DNA from: Brevundimonas bullata
GTDB taxonomy: Bacteria > Pseudomonadota > Alphaproteobacteria > Caulobacterales > Caulobacteraceae
Direction: 5' to 3'
NCBI RefSeq assembly: GCF_014207965.1
Contig: NZ_JACHLM010000005.1
Span: 248,001-312,000, forward strand
Length of the DNA: 64,000 bases
Made by a program: the position numbers and the translations under genes. Of the stretch, positions 44,853 to 54,813 are shown in pieces. How positions within the stretch are numbered: the stretch's first letter is position 1; each line of letters opens with the position of its first letter. The notes under the pieces were generated by a model, which was given only the letters and a program-made list of their open reading frames with translations, was not told where the DNA came from and searched no databases.

Positions 44853-47441
44853 GTGGCCTTTAAGAAGCCGACCGCCCCAGTCAGCGTCCCGGAAAGCCCG
44901 GAAAGACTGTTTAGGGACCTGCCGCGCCGCAAGCACGCAAGTGTCCTTGATCACCAGGGGCAAATTCTGCGGAGCTATACGCAAACCGCCCTTAACAAGC
45001 CCGATGTCGCTCTCCAGCTACCTACAGGCAGCGGAAAAACACTCGTTGGCTTATTGCTGGCTGAGTGGAGGCGGCGCAAATTTGGTGAGCGTATCGTCTA
45101 TTTGTGTCCGACTCGACAGTTAGTGAACCAAGTGGTGGACGAGGCGAACTTAAAATACGGCCTGAGCGTCGAGGCCTTTGTCGGAGCCAAGTCGGAATTC
45201 ACGGTGGCTGCTAAGGCAGCTTACCACAATGCCGAACGGGTGGCGGTAACCACCTATAGCGCCCTTTTTAATACCAACCCTTTCTTCGACACGCCTGAAG
45301 TTATCATCGTCGATGATGCTCATGCGGCGGAAAACTACATCGCAAGTCAATGGACCTTGCAGATCAGCCGAAGCGACGGGAATCAGAAGGAGCTATTTCG
45401 TGCCGTCGCTGGCGCGCTCAAGAGCGCCATCGACGATCTGAGTTATGAACGCCTAACGTCAAATGCTCAGTCGATCAATGATATGACATGGGTAGACAAG
45501 GTTCCTACGGCTGCTTTGGGAGCTATCGCGGCCGAACTCCGAGGTGTGATTGAAGCCAACATTGGTGACGGCAAGGCCTCCTATCGGTGGCGCATGCTGC
45601 GGAACCATCTGGCTGCGTGCCAAATTTATCTGTCTGCATCGGAGATACTGATCCGGCCGCTGATTCCGCCGACTTGGGCGCATGCGCCCTTTGCCGGTGC
45701 TAAGCAGCGAATCTTCATGTCGGCTACTCTGGGCGGAGGCGGCGACCTCGAACGCCTCACAGGCCGGTCTAGTATCACTCGCCTTCCAGTTCCGGAGGGG
45801 TGGGATCGGCAGGGAATTGGGCGTCGGTTCTTCATTTTCCCCGAAAAATCGTTGGACGAGGCGGACGTGTTGTCGTTGCGGCGCACCCTGATGCGTGAAG
45901 CGGGACGCAGTTTGGTTCTAACGCCTAGCGATCGCGCCGCCGAGGCGGTGAAGGCAGACTGCGAGGGCACGTTGAAGTTTCCGGTCTTCTCGGGAAGTGA
46001 TCTCGAAGATCGGAAGAGCGAGTTCACTGGAGCCGCCAAGGCCGTGGCGGTAGTGGCCAATCGATATGACGGTATCGATCTGCCGGACGACGATTGCCGT
46101 TTGCTTTTCGTTGAAGGGCTGCCACGCGCCGCCAACCTTCAAGAGCGATTTTTGATGGCTCGCATGGGGGCGAACCTGCTGTTCAATGAACGTGTCCAGA
46201 CGCGCGTCCTTCAAGCGGTTGGTCGGTGTACGCGTGGATTGAACGACTATTCTGCGGTGGTTGTGACTGGCGAGAACCTTCCCGCCTACCTGACGGATCG
46301 CAACCGGCGCAGCCATTTCCATCCAGAACTGCAGGCTGAGCTCGATTTCGGAATCCAACAGTCCACAGAGGTCGCCAATCAGGACATCCTCGACAATTTC
46401 CGGATATTCTTGGAGCACGAGGCCGACTGGGAGGAGGCAAACGCTGGCATTTTGGAAACTCGGGACCGCGTGACGCAAGCGGACTTTCCGGCAATGGACG
46501 AACTAGCCGAGGCGGCACGACAAGAAATCGCTTGGCAAAAGGCCATGTGGAACAGCGACTACGCCAAGGCATTCGAATCTGCCCGCGAGGTCTTGGGAAA
46601 GCTGACCCATGCCGATCTGCGCGGTTATCGGGCGCTTTGGCATTATCTTGCAGGCAGTAGCGCTACCTTAGCCGCTGTGAACGGGGACGCGACGTTTGAG
46701 GATGCGGCTCGCAGCCAGTTCCGGTACGCGAAGGAGGCTTCGTCTGGGATCCCTTGGCTTATTGGCCTGTCGCGCGGTGCTGCTGCTCCCACGCCCGAGG
46801 AGAGGGAGCAGGCGACCGTGATGGCGCAAGTCGAACGACTTGAGGTCTATTTACAGGGGCTGGGTACAATCCATAATCGGGACTTCACGGCCCGTGAGAC
46901 CACCATTCGCGAAGGGTTGGCAACAGGAGCTGACTTTGAATTCGCTCAGGTCTTGTTGGGGGAGCATCTTGGTTTCGAGGCTGGTAACCGCGAAGATGAT
47001 GCGTCGCCCGACCCTTGGTGGCGCGCCGGCGAGGTGGCCATCGTGTTCGAAGACCACGCTAATGCCGGGCCTGATGCTGTGATCGACGCGACCAAGGCTC
47101 GGCAGGCGGCTTCGCATCCTGACTGGCTTCGAGAACACGTGCCGGGCGTAGTGGGGGGCACCATCCACTCGGTCTTGGTGACGCCAGCCAAGAAGGCAAA
47201 GTCCGGCGCCGCGCCGCATCTGGGCCGGGTGGCGTATTGGAATGTCGATGAGTTTCGAGACTGGGCTTATGCGGCATTGGATGGTGTCAGAGACCTGCGG
47301 CGTACATTCACGGAGCCGGGGCGGTTGGATTGGCGTGCAGACGCTGCTCAGGCGCTCGAAAGTTTGAAAGCCGATGCACCAGGGCTGGCGGCGTGGCTCG
47401 CTAGTCGCCCCGCACGCGATCATTTGACGATTGTAAAATAG
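44853..47441 (+). CDS. Superfamily 2 DEAD/DEAH-box helicase with large uncharacterised C terminus
   Basis: An 862-residue protein with an SF2 helicase core: Walker A LPTGSGKT (about 56-63), DDAH in place of DEAH (about 154-157), MSATLGGGG (motif III) and motif VI QAVGRCTRG, as in XPD/DinG- or DEAD-type helicases. The last 350 residues match nothing I know. The start is GTG at 44853. Codon use includes visibly more A/T-ending codons than the chromosomal genes to the left, fitting recent acquisition. It stands alone with no nuclease or methylase partner and is a candidate anti-phage gene by location. Confidence 0.85.
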   Translation: MAFKKPTAPVSVPESPERLFRDLPRRKHASVLDHQGQILRSYTQTALNKPDVALQLPTGSGKTLVGLLLAEWRRRKFGERIVYLCPTRQLVNQVVDEANLKYGLSVEAFVGAKSEFTVAAKAAYHNAERVAVTTYSALFNTNPFFDTPEVIIVDDAHAAENYIASQWTLQISRSDGNQKELFRAVAGALKSAIDDLSYERLTSNAQSINDMTWVDKVPTAALGAIAAELRGVIEANIGDGKASYRWRMLRNHLAACQIYLSASEILIRPLIPPTWAHAPFAGAKQRIFMSATLGGGGDLERLTGRSSITRLPVPEGWDRQGIGRRFFIFPEKSLDEADVLSLRRTLMREAGRSLVLTPSDRAAEAVKADCEGTLKFPVFSGSDLEDRKSEFTGAAKAVAVVANRYDGIDLPDDDCRLLFVEGLPRAANLQERFLMARMGANLLFNERVQTRVLQAVGRCTRGLNDYSAVVVTGENLPAYLTDRNRRSHFHPELQAELDFGIQQSTEVANQDILDNFRIFLEHEADWEEANAGILETRDRVTQADFPAMDELAEAARQEIAWQKAMWNSDYAKAFESAREVLGKLTHADLRGYRALWHYLAGSSATLAAVNGDATFEDAARSQFRYAKEASSGIPWLIGLSRGAAAPTPEEREQATVMAQVERLEVYLQGLGTIHNRDFTARETTIREGLATGADFEFAQVLLGEHLGFEAGNREDDASPDPWWRAGEVAIVFEDHANAGPDAVIDATKARQAASHPDWLREHVPGVVGGTIHSVLVTPAKKAKSGAAPHLGRVAYWNVDEFRDWAYAALDGVRDLRRTFTEPGRLDWRADAAQALESLKADAPGLAAWLASRPARDHLTIVK

Positions 47442-47777
47442 CACAGTGCGGTCAGCCTGGGCGTTGACAGCGCAGAAACCTTGGAGGCCAGGGCGCCGTC
47501 ATTTTGATGCGGGAGGGCAGGTGGTACGCGAGCGTGGCCAGCTTTGTTTGGATCTCAGACCGACATTATGCGGCTTGCCAAGCGAAACCGGGTGAATCAG
47601 ACTTGGGGTGCGTCTGATTTGACGCCGAGGCGTGAGAACCTCGCTTGAGCAGATCCTGAAAATCCCACTTCGCGCTCCGTGGCAGCGGCGTGGCCGGCGT
47701 GCATGTCCAGGCTCCTCGCGGGCTAAAGACGTTGGCGCATGTGTTTGAGCATGTTCTCAACACCCGGTGCTTCGGCC
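47442..47777. other. Gap between the helicase and the lasso sigma-factor gene
   Basis: No gene seen. It must hold the promoter and leader of the sigma-factor gene; the only strong structure is the hairpin directly before the start codon (47778-47806). A weaker imperfect repeat GTTTGAGCATGTTCTCAAC is at 47741-47760. Confidence 0.5.
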
Positions 47778-47806
47778 GGGCTCGCCTCTGAACCGGAGGC
47801 GAGCCC
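47778..47806 (+). promoter_or_regulatory. Hairpin that buries the sigma-factor ribosome binding site
   Basis: GGGCTCGCCTC (47778-47788) and GAGGCGAGCCC (47796-47806) are perfect complements around a seven-base loop TGAACCG. The 3' arm contains GGAGG (47795-47799, with the first G at the loop edge), seven bases before the GTG start at 47807. Folding would block translation initiation. There is no T-run, so it is not a terminator. Confidence 0.7.
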
Positions 47807-48310
47807 GTGTCGGATGGATTGGAAAAGCTGCAGCCTGACGCGCCGATGACGCTGGACGTCCTGCATGGGCGCTACGCCGCATGGTTCCGGGCGAGGCTTG
47901 TTCGTCGCTATGGGGCCCAGGACGCCGAGGACTTGCTGCAAGAGGCCTGGCTGCGGTTGGCGCCCTATCAGGGATTGGCGGGCGTGCGCCATCCCAGGGC
48001 CCTGCTGCTGAAGATCGCCTCCAACCTCGCCGCCGACAAGTTCGGGCGTCGCCGGCGCAGAGACCTGCATGCGGGTGAGACAGTTGCGGCGCAGGGATGG
48101 AATATCGAGCTGCCGAGCCAGACCGACGAGATGTTCGCCAAGCAGGTGGTGATGGGATTGCCGCAACCTCTGCGGGACGTTTTTGTGCTATCGAGGATCA
48201 AGGGTCTGTCAAACGGGCAGATCGCCGAACAACTCGGGATCAGTCCGAAAACGGTGGAATGGCGCATGACCAAGGCCCTGGCTCACTGCACAGCCCAGTT
48301 TCGACGCTAG
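47807..48310 (+). CDS. FecI-type ECF sigma factor of the lasso locus
   Basis: A 167-residue sigma-70 factor with only regions 2 and 4. Region 2 is LVRRYGAQDAEDLLQEAWLRLAP (core and minus-10 contact), and region 4 is LPQPLRDVFVLSRIKGLSNGQIAEQLGISPKTVEWRMTKAL, cited here as LSNGQIAEQLGISPKTVEWR. The pattern matches iron-starvation (FecI-like) sigma factors that direct transcription of TonB receptor genes. Downstream FecR, a FecA-like receptor and isopeptidase show it governs the lasso response. The start is GTG; its SD lies in a hairpin. Confidence 0.92.
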   Translation: MSDGLEKLQPDAPMTLDVLHGRYAAWFRARLVRRYGAQDAEDLLQEAWLRLAPYQGLAGVRHPRALLLKIASNLAADKFGRRRRRDLHAGETVAAQGWNIELPSQTDEMFAKQVVMGLPQPLRDVFVLSRIKGLSNGQIAEQLGISPKTVEWRMTKALAHCTAQFRR

Positions 48311-48312
48311 AG

Positions 48313-49293
48313 ATGGTGCGCGCCATGCCCAACCCGAAGGTGCGGGTTGAACCTGCCGAAACCGAGGCCGCAGCCTGGCATAACCGCCTGGGTGAACCGC
48401 GTGTCAGCGGGGAGACCATCGAAGCCTTCTTCGCCTGGCGGGAGAAGCCCGAGAACGCCGACGCCTATCGTCGCGTCGAGAAGGCCTGGGCTCAAACGGG
48501 CGGCCTGGAGAATGATCCCGACATTCTGGGAGCGGTGGAAGCCGCCATGACGCGAAAGGGCGACGGCGGGAAGAAGGAACGGGACCGGCGGCGGTTGTTC
48601 GGCCTGATCGCGGTCTGCGCCTCCGTGGTGTTGGGGGTGACCGCCTGGACCCTCCTGCAGGATCGCAATGTCTATGAGACGTCGGTCGGGGAGACGCGGG
48701 TGGTGCAGCTGGCCGACGGGTCGTCTGTGCGCCTGGACACCGCATCCCGAATGCAGGTGCGCTTCGACGGCGATCGTCGTCTGATCGATCTGGAGCAGGG
48801 GCAGGCTCTCTTCACCGTGGCGCATGATGCAAGCCGGCCCTTTGTCGTGGCCGCTGGAACGGCCCAGGTGACGGCTGTGGGGACCGTGTTCGATGTCCGT
48901 CGGGAGAACGGGGAGGTGAGGGTGACCCTCGTCTCCGGCGCCGTGGACGTCGTGGGCGACAAGCGCGCACCGCAGCGCCTGGTCGCGGGACATCAGGCAA
49001 GGGTGACCGCCGAAAGGGTCGGCGCCAGGGCTGTTGATGTCGCGGCCGAGACCAGCTGGACCGAGGGACGCATCATGTTCCGGGACGCGCCGCTGAAACA
49101 GGCCGTGGCCGAGGTGAACCGCTATCTGACCGACAAGATCGAGCTGGATGCGCCGGGTCTGGAGTCGGAATCCGTCAGCGGGGTGTTCCGGACAGGGGAT
49201 CGGGACGCCTTTGTTTCCGCCGCCACGGCCGCCCTCGATCTCAAGGCGTCAGCAGGAAAGGGCGGGGGCGTTCGTCTGACGGCTGAGAAATAA
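48313..49293 (+). CDS. FecR-type anti-sigma factor
   Basis: A 326-residue inner-membrane regulator. The N-terminal cytoplasmic DUF4880-like part has AAAWHNRLGEPRVSGETIEAFFAW, one membrane helix lies at about 96-114 (LFGLIAVCASVVLGVTAWTLL), and the periplasmic FecR domain has GETRVVQLADGSSVRLDTASR and FVVAAGTAQVTAVGTVFDVR, with a C-terminal STN-like segment (MFRDAPLKQAVAEVNRY). It transmits the ligand-bound state of the TonB receptor to the sigma factor. Its ATG is two bases after the sigma stop; a longer frame starting at 48097 overlaps the sigma gene and is rejected. Confidence 0.92.
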   Translation: MVRAMPNPKVRVEPAETEAAAWHNRLGEPRVSGETIEAFFAWREKPENADAYRRVEKAWAQTGGLENDPDILGAVEAAMTRKGDGGKKERDRRRLFGLIAVCASVVLGVTAWTLLQDRNVYETSVGETRVVQLADGSSVRLDTASRMQVRFDGDRRLIDLEQGQALFTVAHDASRPFVVAAGTAQVTAVGTVFDVRRENGEVRVTLVSGAVDVVGDKRAPQRLVAGHQARVTAERVGARAVDVAAETSWTEGRIMFRDAPLKQAVAEVNRYLTDKIELDAPGLESESVSGVFRTGDRDAFVSAATAALDLKASAGKGGGVRLTAEK

Positions 49294-49372
49294 ATCGGGG
49301 CGGGCTCCGGGGTAAGAGGGGGGCTCAGCAGTCCCTTCCCTGACGCCATCTTGCGTCGAGGGGAGCCTGAAT

Positions 49373-52306
49373 ATGAATCGCGTAAGCCTCTTGTCCTGCA
49401 GTGCGCTGGTCGCCTGCGTCGCGGTGGTCGGCACGTCCGCCTGCGCCCAGGATATTCGTGAGTATAATGTCCCGGCCGGCGCGCTGGGAGATGCACTGCA
49501 GCAGTATGCGACCCAGTCTGATCAGCAGCTTTTCTATTCGGGCTCCCTGGTCGCGGGCTTGCAGACGCAGGGCCTGCGCGGGCGCTTTTCGTCATCCGAT
49601 GCGCTGAACCGCCTGGTCTCAGGCACGGGCCTGGCTTGGTCCCGCACGGACGCCGGCGTCATCGTGTTGCGCAAGGAGGGCAGGGCGAAGAACGCCGAGG
49701 GGGCGACGGTGGTCGATGACGTCATAGTCACCGGGACCCTGCTGAAGTCGTCAGGCGACCTCGCCTCGCCGGTGGTGATCCTCGACCGTGATGCCCTGGA
49801 TCGACGGGGTTTCGGGACGGTGGCCGAGACGCTGACCAGCCTGCCGCAGAACTATGCGGGCTCGGCGACGCCTCTGGTCCAGGCGGCGGGCTCGGACGTC
49901 GGGGCGTCCAACGACGTCTACGCCACGGGAATCAATTTGCGAGGTCTCGGACCGGCTTCGACCCTGGTCCTCGTCAACGGGCGTCGGATGGCGGGAACAG
50001 GGTCGCGGGCGGAGTTCGCCGATGTTTCCGCCCTGCCGTCCGCGGCCGTGCAGCGCGTGGACGTACTGCTGGACGGCGCCTCGGCGCTCTACGGTTCGGA
50101 TGCGATCGCAGGCGTGGTCAATGTGATCATGAGGCGGTCGTTCGACGGCCAGGAGACCCGGATGCGGGCGTCTGTCGCCCAGGGCGGCGGCGAGGACCTG
50201 ATCTTTTCGCATCTGGCCGGACGGACCTGGTCGAACGGAGCGGCCTACCTCTCCTACGAGTATCAGACCGTTAACGGCCTCAGCAGCCTGGACCGACCCT
50301 ATACGGTCGACGGCGATCTGCGGCCGTTTGGAGGAACGGATCATCGGAGGTTCTATAGCGGACCCGGCAACATCGTGGCCTTTGTCGGCGGGGCCTATGT
50401 CACGCAGTTTGCCATCCGGCCCAACGCCAGCGGGACCGCCCAGGGACCAGCAGACTTCGCCGCGGGTGCGGAGAACCGCGAGGCGAACAGTCTGGGGGTT
50501 GATCTGCTGCCCTCCCTGGAGCGGCACAGCGCCTATGGCCGTTTTAGCCAGTCACTGGGCGACCGCCTCGAGATCACCGGGGACGTGCGCTATAATCGCA
50601 GAGACCACGATGTCGCGACGGCCGCGAGTGGCGGCGTCGTCACCGTCACGAACGCCAACCCCTGGTTCGTCTCGCCGACGGGAGCCTCTTCCCACACCAT
50701 CGCCTATTCTTTCGCTCGCGACCTGGGCACGGCCCGGAGCCGCGGCCGCTCCGAAAGCCTGGGGTTCACGCTTGGCGGGCGCTTCGACCTGACATCGACC
50801 TGGTCGGTTGAGGCCTATGTGGCGGGGGCGGAAGAGCGTGGCGATTTCGGTAATTCGAACCGCATCAACAGCCGTTTCCTGGCCGAGGCCCTCGGCAATA
50901 TCCCGGATGATCCGGCGACGCCCTACAGGGCGGCGGTCGATGGCTACTACAATATCTTCGGGGACGGTAACGCCAATTCGCGCGAGGTCCTGGACTTCAT
51001 CGGCAGCGGGGGAAGTCGGGTCCGCAACCGAAGTCGAGCGAGTTCGGCGAACCTCCTGGCTCAGGGGCCGATCCTTCGAATTCCGGGCGGAGAGGTGGCG
51101 ATCGCGCTCGGCGCCCAATTCCGCAAGGAGAGTTTCGAGACCGGGGGCGAGAGCTTCATCTCCGGCGTGACGCCCATCCTCAGGGCGACGCCTCGCCGCG
51201 AGCGGTCGATCGTCGCGGCCTTTGTCGAGGCGCGCATCCCCCTGGTCGGGGCCGACAACGCCCGGCCGGGCCTGCGGAGCCTGGACCTGTCGCTGGCCGG
51301 CCGGATCGAGGACTATGATGACTTTGGAACGACAACCAATCCCAAGGTCGGCCTGGTCTGGTCTCCGGTGAAAAACCTCGGGCTGCGGGCGTCCTGGGGG
51401 ACGTCCTTCCGGGCTGGAGCCTTGCCCCAGCTTTTCGACCCCATGGGGGTATCTCCCCTGTTTCTCAGCGGCGAGAACGGTGCGAACATCCTCACCCTTC
51501 AACTGAATGGCGGCAACGCTGACCTTAAACCCGAGACTGCGGAGACCCTCACTCTCGGCTTTGACTACCGGGCGTCCGCAGGCGCGACATTCAGCTTCAA
51601 TTATTTCGACACGCGGTTCACTGACAGGATCGGCCGACCCTTGACCGAGAACGCTCGCGCCGCGCTGACCGACCCTGCGGCCCGGCCATTCGTCACCTTC
51701 GTCAACCCGTCCTCCAATCCCGCCGATCTGGCGCTGATCGATAGCTATTCTGCACTGCCTGGCTTTTCGGGCCTCTATCCGACCAATAGCTATGGTGCGA
51801 TTGTCGACGGGCGCTGGGTGAACACCGGCGCGGTTCGCGTGCGAGGTCTGGACGCGTCCGGCCGCTACAGCCGCTCGTTCGGGGCGGGGATGCTCTCCCT
51901 CGACGCCTCGGCCTCCTGGATTCTGAACTATGAAACCCGCCCGACGCCGACGGCGCCGGTTCGCGAGGTGGCCGGTCTCATCAGCTATCCCGTGGAGTTT
52001 CGGGCGCGGAGCGGTGTGACCTGGGTCTGGGCGGATATCGATCTCGCCCTGCACTGGACGCATGTCGCCGCTTACAAGGACCATCTCGGGACGCGCATCG
52101 ACGCCTTCAATACGCTCGATGCGCGGTTCGGCTGGAGTATAGGCGGAGACGGGCCAGCTTCTGGGCTGCGCCTGGCCTTGGGGGTGGAGAATCTCCTCGA
52201 CGAGGATCCGCCCTTCTATGACGCGCCAACCGGCTTTGGCTTCGATGCGGGGCAGGCGAGCCTGCTTGGACGCGCGGTCTCCCTGCAACTGATCAAGCGC
52301 TGGTGA
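49373..52306 (+). CDS. FecA-like TonB-dependent transducer/receptor for the lasso peptide
   Basis: A 977-residue outer-membrane receptor. It has a signal peptide ending TSACAQ, an STN signalling domain (about 28-105: IREYNVPAGALGDALQQYA, FYSGSLVAGLQTQG) that talks to FecR, a plug domain (about 115-250, GINLRGLGPASTLVLVNGRR, EVDVLLDGASALYGSDAIAGVVN cited partly) and a 22-strand barrel ending LQLIKRW. The presence of STN fits transcriptional signalling as well as uptake. In astexin- and caulonodin-type loci the receptor is thought to bring lasso peptide back to the periplasm. Ends in a Trp, as barrels do. Confidence 0.93.
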   Translation: MNRVSLLSCSALVACVAVVGTSACAQDIREYNVPAGALGDALQQYATQSDQQLFYSGSLVAGLQTQGLRGRFSSSDALNRLVSGTGLAWSRTDAGVIVLRKEGRAKNAEGATVVDDVIVTGTLLKSSGDLASPVVILDRDALDRRGFGTVAETLTSLPQNYAGSATPLVQAAGSDVGASNDVYATGINLRGLGPASTLVLVNGRRMAGTGSRAEFADVSALPSAAVQRVDVLLDGASALYGSDAIAGVVNVIMRRSFDGQETRMRASVAQGGGEDLIFSHLAGRTWSNGAAYLSYEYQTVNGLSSLDRPYTVDGDLRPFGGTDHRRFYSGPGNIVAFVGGAYVTQFAIRPNASGTAQGPADFAAGAENREANSLGVDLLPSLERHSAYGRFSQSLGDRLEITGDVRYNRRDHDVATAASGGVVTVTNANPWFVSPTGASSHTIAYSFARDLGTARSRGRSESLGFTLGGRFDLTSTWSVEAYVAGAEERGDFGNSNRINSRFLAEALGNIPDDPATPYRAAVDGYYNIFGDGNANSREVLDFIGSGGSRVRNRSRASSANLLAQGPILRIPGGEVAIALGAQFRKESFETGGESFISGVTPILRATPRRERSIVAAFVEARIPLVGADNARPGLRSLDLSLAGRIEDYDDFGTTTNPKVGLVWSPVKNLGLRASWGTSFRAGALPQLFDPMGVSPLFLSGENGANILTLQLNGGNADLKPETAETLTLGFDYRASAGATFSFNYFDTRFTDRIGRPLTENARAALTDPAARPFVTFVNPSSNPADLALIDSYSALPGFSGLYPTNSYGAIVDGRWVNTGAVRVRGLDASGRYSRSFGAGMLSLDASASWILNYETRPTPTAPVREVAGLISYPVEFRARSGVTWVWADIDLALHWTHVAAYKDHLGTRIDAFNTLDARFGWSIGGDGPASGLRLALGVENLLDEDPPFYDAPTGFGFDAGQASLLGRAVSLQLIKRW

Positions 52307-54813
52307 CATCCGCCATGCTGAAGATTGCAAACCGCCTTGCGGCGGCCATGGCGGCTGTCTGGCTTTCAACAGGCCCCGTACAGGCCAGCAGCAGCGACGA
52401 CGACCGTCCGGTCGCTGTCGAGGACATCGTCTCCCTGGAGGCCTTTGGTCGGGCGGAGGTTTCGCCTGACGGGCGCTGGCTGGTCTACGAGAAACGCGGC
52501 GCCTATGACACCGCCGCCCGATTTGACCTGGCCTGGCGTTCGGCCTGGACCATCATGGACCTCTGGATCGTCGACCTCGCGGCTCCGGCGGAGGAACCCC
52601 GTCGTCTACTGCCCGGCGAGGGGCTTGGCCTGCAGCGCATGGCCTGGTCGCCCTCGGGCGAGCATCTCCTCATCACGCGGTTGCAAGGGCCGTCCTATGA
52701 ATACGGGATCGTCGATCCGGCGCTGGGGGCGGTGGAATGGACCGGACTGGCGGCGGAGATCAACACCAAGGGGGTCGAGGCGGAATGGATATCGGATGAG
52801 GCGCTCCTCCTGATGGTTCGACCGGACGGAAGCCTGCCCGCCGCGATGCGGCAGGACGGCGGGGCTCAGCCGAGATTGACGGAGGCCTGGCGAAAGACCG
52901 CGCGCGGCGTGGAGCCGTCCCGGACCGTGGTGGAGACGCGGGGCGGCATCGAGACGACGGAGCATCCAAGGCCTCCCCGCCAACTGGTGCGGATCGACCT
53001 CGCTGACGGGCGACGCCAGATTCTGATCGAGGGCCGCCTGACGGACTTCGCCGTGTCACCCGACGGACAGCGTGTGGCGGTGGTGCAGGGAGACGGGGCC
53101 GTTCCAATCTCCCGCGAAAGGGTTGTCCTGGTCGAAAGCGCAAGCCGGGAGCGATTGAGCCTGATCGACCTGGCGAGCGGACAGGCTGTGCAGCCGGCAC
53201 CGGGGCTGGATGTTGCGCCCCATCTTCTGCGCTGGTCGCCGGATTCGAAGGAGGTGCTCGTCTGGGCGCGCCGGGACGAGGCGGGGTGGAACCAGGGAGG
53301 GCTGATCCGGGCCTCGATGGAAGGAAGCCGCGTGATCGACATAGGCGCTTTCACCACGGGGACGGACGCGGAGGTCCTGTGGGGCGTCAAGGCGGACTGG
53401 CTGGGAGGGGCTCCTGTCATCCTAGCGCGCGGCGCCAAGGGCGGGCGACTAGACTGGCGTCTCATCATGGAGGGGAAGGCCCCTCGGACGCTTACGGCCG
53501 AACTCGACGCGGCCCCCGCGCGGATCGCGAACGCAGGCGAGGGGGCTCTCTATGTCTTCGCCGACGGCGGCTACTGGTCGATGACGGCGGATGGCCTGCG
53601 CCGTCTCACGCCGATGGAGACGACGCTACGCGAGGCGACGAGCTTCGATCCCGACCGTTCCCGGCGACAGTCGGGGAATGAGGCACCGCGTCGGGAATGG
53701 ACCTTCGCTCTCAACGCCGAGGGCGAGAGCTTGCTCGTGTCGGCTGACGGGGGGCTGCGCCGGATCAGCAGGGGCGACGGCGGAGGCGCGGATATCCGCC
53801 CATTGACGACATCGCCGGAGGTCTCCCTGGTGCTGCTGCGCAAAGGGCTCACGGAAACCCTCAGGCTGCGGACCGGGGAAGGGGAACGCGACCTGGACGT
53901 CGTCAACGTGGCCATGGCTGACGTGGCCCTGACCCTTCCCGTGCCGGTGGCCCATCTGGACGTCGAGGGGAAGGCGACGACGAGCTGGCTCTTCCTGCCC
54001 CCCGGAGCGGTCCCGGTGCGAGGGCTTGTGGTCAAGGTCTATCCCGGCGCCGTCGACCGCCTCGTCTGGGCCGATCCCATGGTCCTGACCTACGGCTTGC
54101 GCTCCCAGGTTCTCGCCGGGGCGGGGTACGCGGTGCTCAGCCCGTCGATGCCGATGGGAACGCCGGCAACCCGAGGCGACCTCTATGCGCGCAGCGTCGA
54201 TCTCGCCGTCGACGCCGCGCTCGCGGCTCATCCGGACCTTCCGGGGGACCGCATGGCTGTGCTCGGCCACAGCTTCGGCGGATACGCCGCGCTCGAGATT
54301 GCAGCTCGCTCGACACGCTACAGAGCCTATGTCGCCTCCTCCTCCTTCAGCGACATGTTCGGTCTCTGGGGAGAATTCGAGCCTGCCAGCCGGATCCAGC
54401 CCGAGGAGGGCATGAAGATGCGGGCCAATCAGGGCGCGGCGGAGACCGGGCAGCACGGCCTGGGGGCACCGCCCTGGAAGGCGGTTTCGACCTATCAGGC
54501 GGTGAGCCCCTACCTGGTGGCGAACCGCATCAGGGCGCCGGTGCTCCTGCTCACCGCCGATATGGACTTCGTACCGACCAGCCAGGCCGAGCGGATGTTC
54601 AGCACGCTGCACCGGATCGGAGGAACCAGCCGCCTGGTCACCTATTGGGGCGAGAACCATCATGTGTGGAGCCCCGCCAATATCCGTGACCGCTATGCGC
54701 AGATATTCGCCTGGCTGGACGAGACCCTCGGCGCGCCGGACCGGCTCAGCGCGCGGGGCCCAGACGATCTTCCCACCGCCGAACCCATCCCTCGAACGCC
54801 GCCAGGACGATGA
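52303..54813 (+). CDS. Lasso peptide isopeptidase (S9 prolyl-oligopeptidase family)
   Basis: Hydrolyses the ring isopeptide bond of the cognate lasso peptide, turning it into a linear peptide. The 836-residue protein has a signal-like N terminus (LAAAMAAVWLSTGPVQASS), a beta-propeller (about 60-540) and a C-terminal alpha/beta-hydrolase domain. The nucleophile is in MAVLGHSFGGYAAL (Ser657), with Asp in LLTADMDFVP and His in GENHHVWSP. GTG at 52303 overlaps the receptor stop as GTGA; ATG at 52315 is an alternative start. AtxE-type enzymes of this family accompany astexin-like lasso peptides. Confidence 0.9.
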   Translation: MTSAMLKIANRLAAAMAAVWLSTGPVQASSSDDDRPVAVEDIVSLEAFGRAEVSPDGRWLVYEKRGAYDTAARFDLAWRSAWTIMDLWIVDLAAPAEEPRRLLPGEGLGLQRMAWSPSGEHLLITRLQGPSYEYGIVDPALGAVEWTGLAAEINTKGVEAEWISDEALLLMVRPDGSLPAAMRQDGGAQPRLTEAWRKTARGVEPSRTVVETRGGIETTEHPRPPRQLVRIDLADGRRQILIEGRLTDFAVSPDGQRVAVVQGDGAVPISRERVVLVESASRERLSLIDLASGQAVQPAPGLDVAPHLLRWSPDSKEVLVWARRDEAGWNQGGLIRASMEGSRVIDIGAFTTGTDAEVLWGVKADWLGGAPVILARGAKGGRLDWRLIMEGKAPRTLTAELDAAPARIANAGEGALYVFADGGYWSMTADGLRRLTPMETTLREATSFDPDRSRRQSGNEAPRREWTFALNAEGESLLVSADGGLRRISRGDGGGADIRPLTTSPEVSLVLLRKGLTETLRLRTGEGERDLDVVNVAMADVALTLPVPVAHLDVEGKATTSWLFLPPGAVPVRGLVVKVYPGAVDRLVWADPMVLTYGLRSQVLAGAGYAVLSPSMPMGTPATRGDLYARSVDLAVDAALAAHPDLPGDRMAVLGHSFGGYAALEIAARSTRYRAYVASSSFSDMFGLWGEFEPASRIQPEEGMKMRANQGAAETGQHGLGAPPWKAVSTYQAVSPYLVANRIRAPVLLLTADMDFVPTSQAERMFSTLHRIGGTSRLVTYWGENHHVWSPANIRDRYAQIFAWLDETLGAPDRLSARGPDDLPTAEPIPRTPPGR

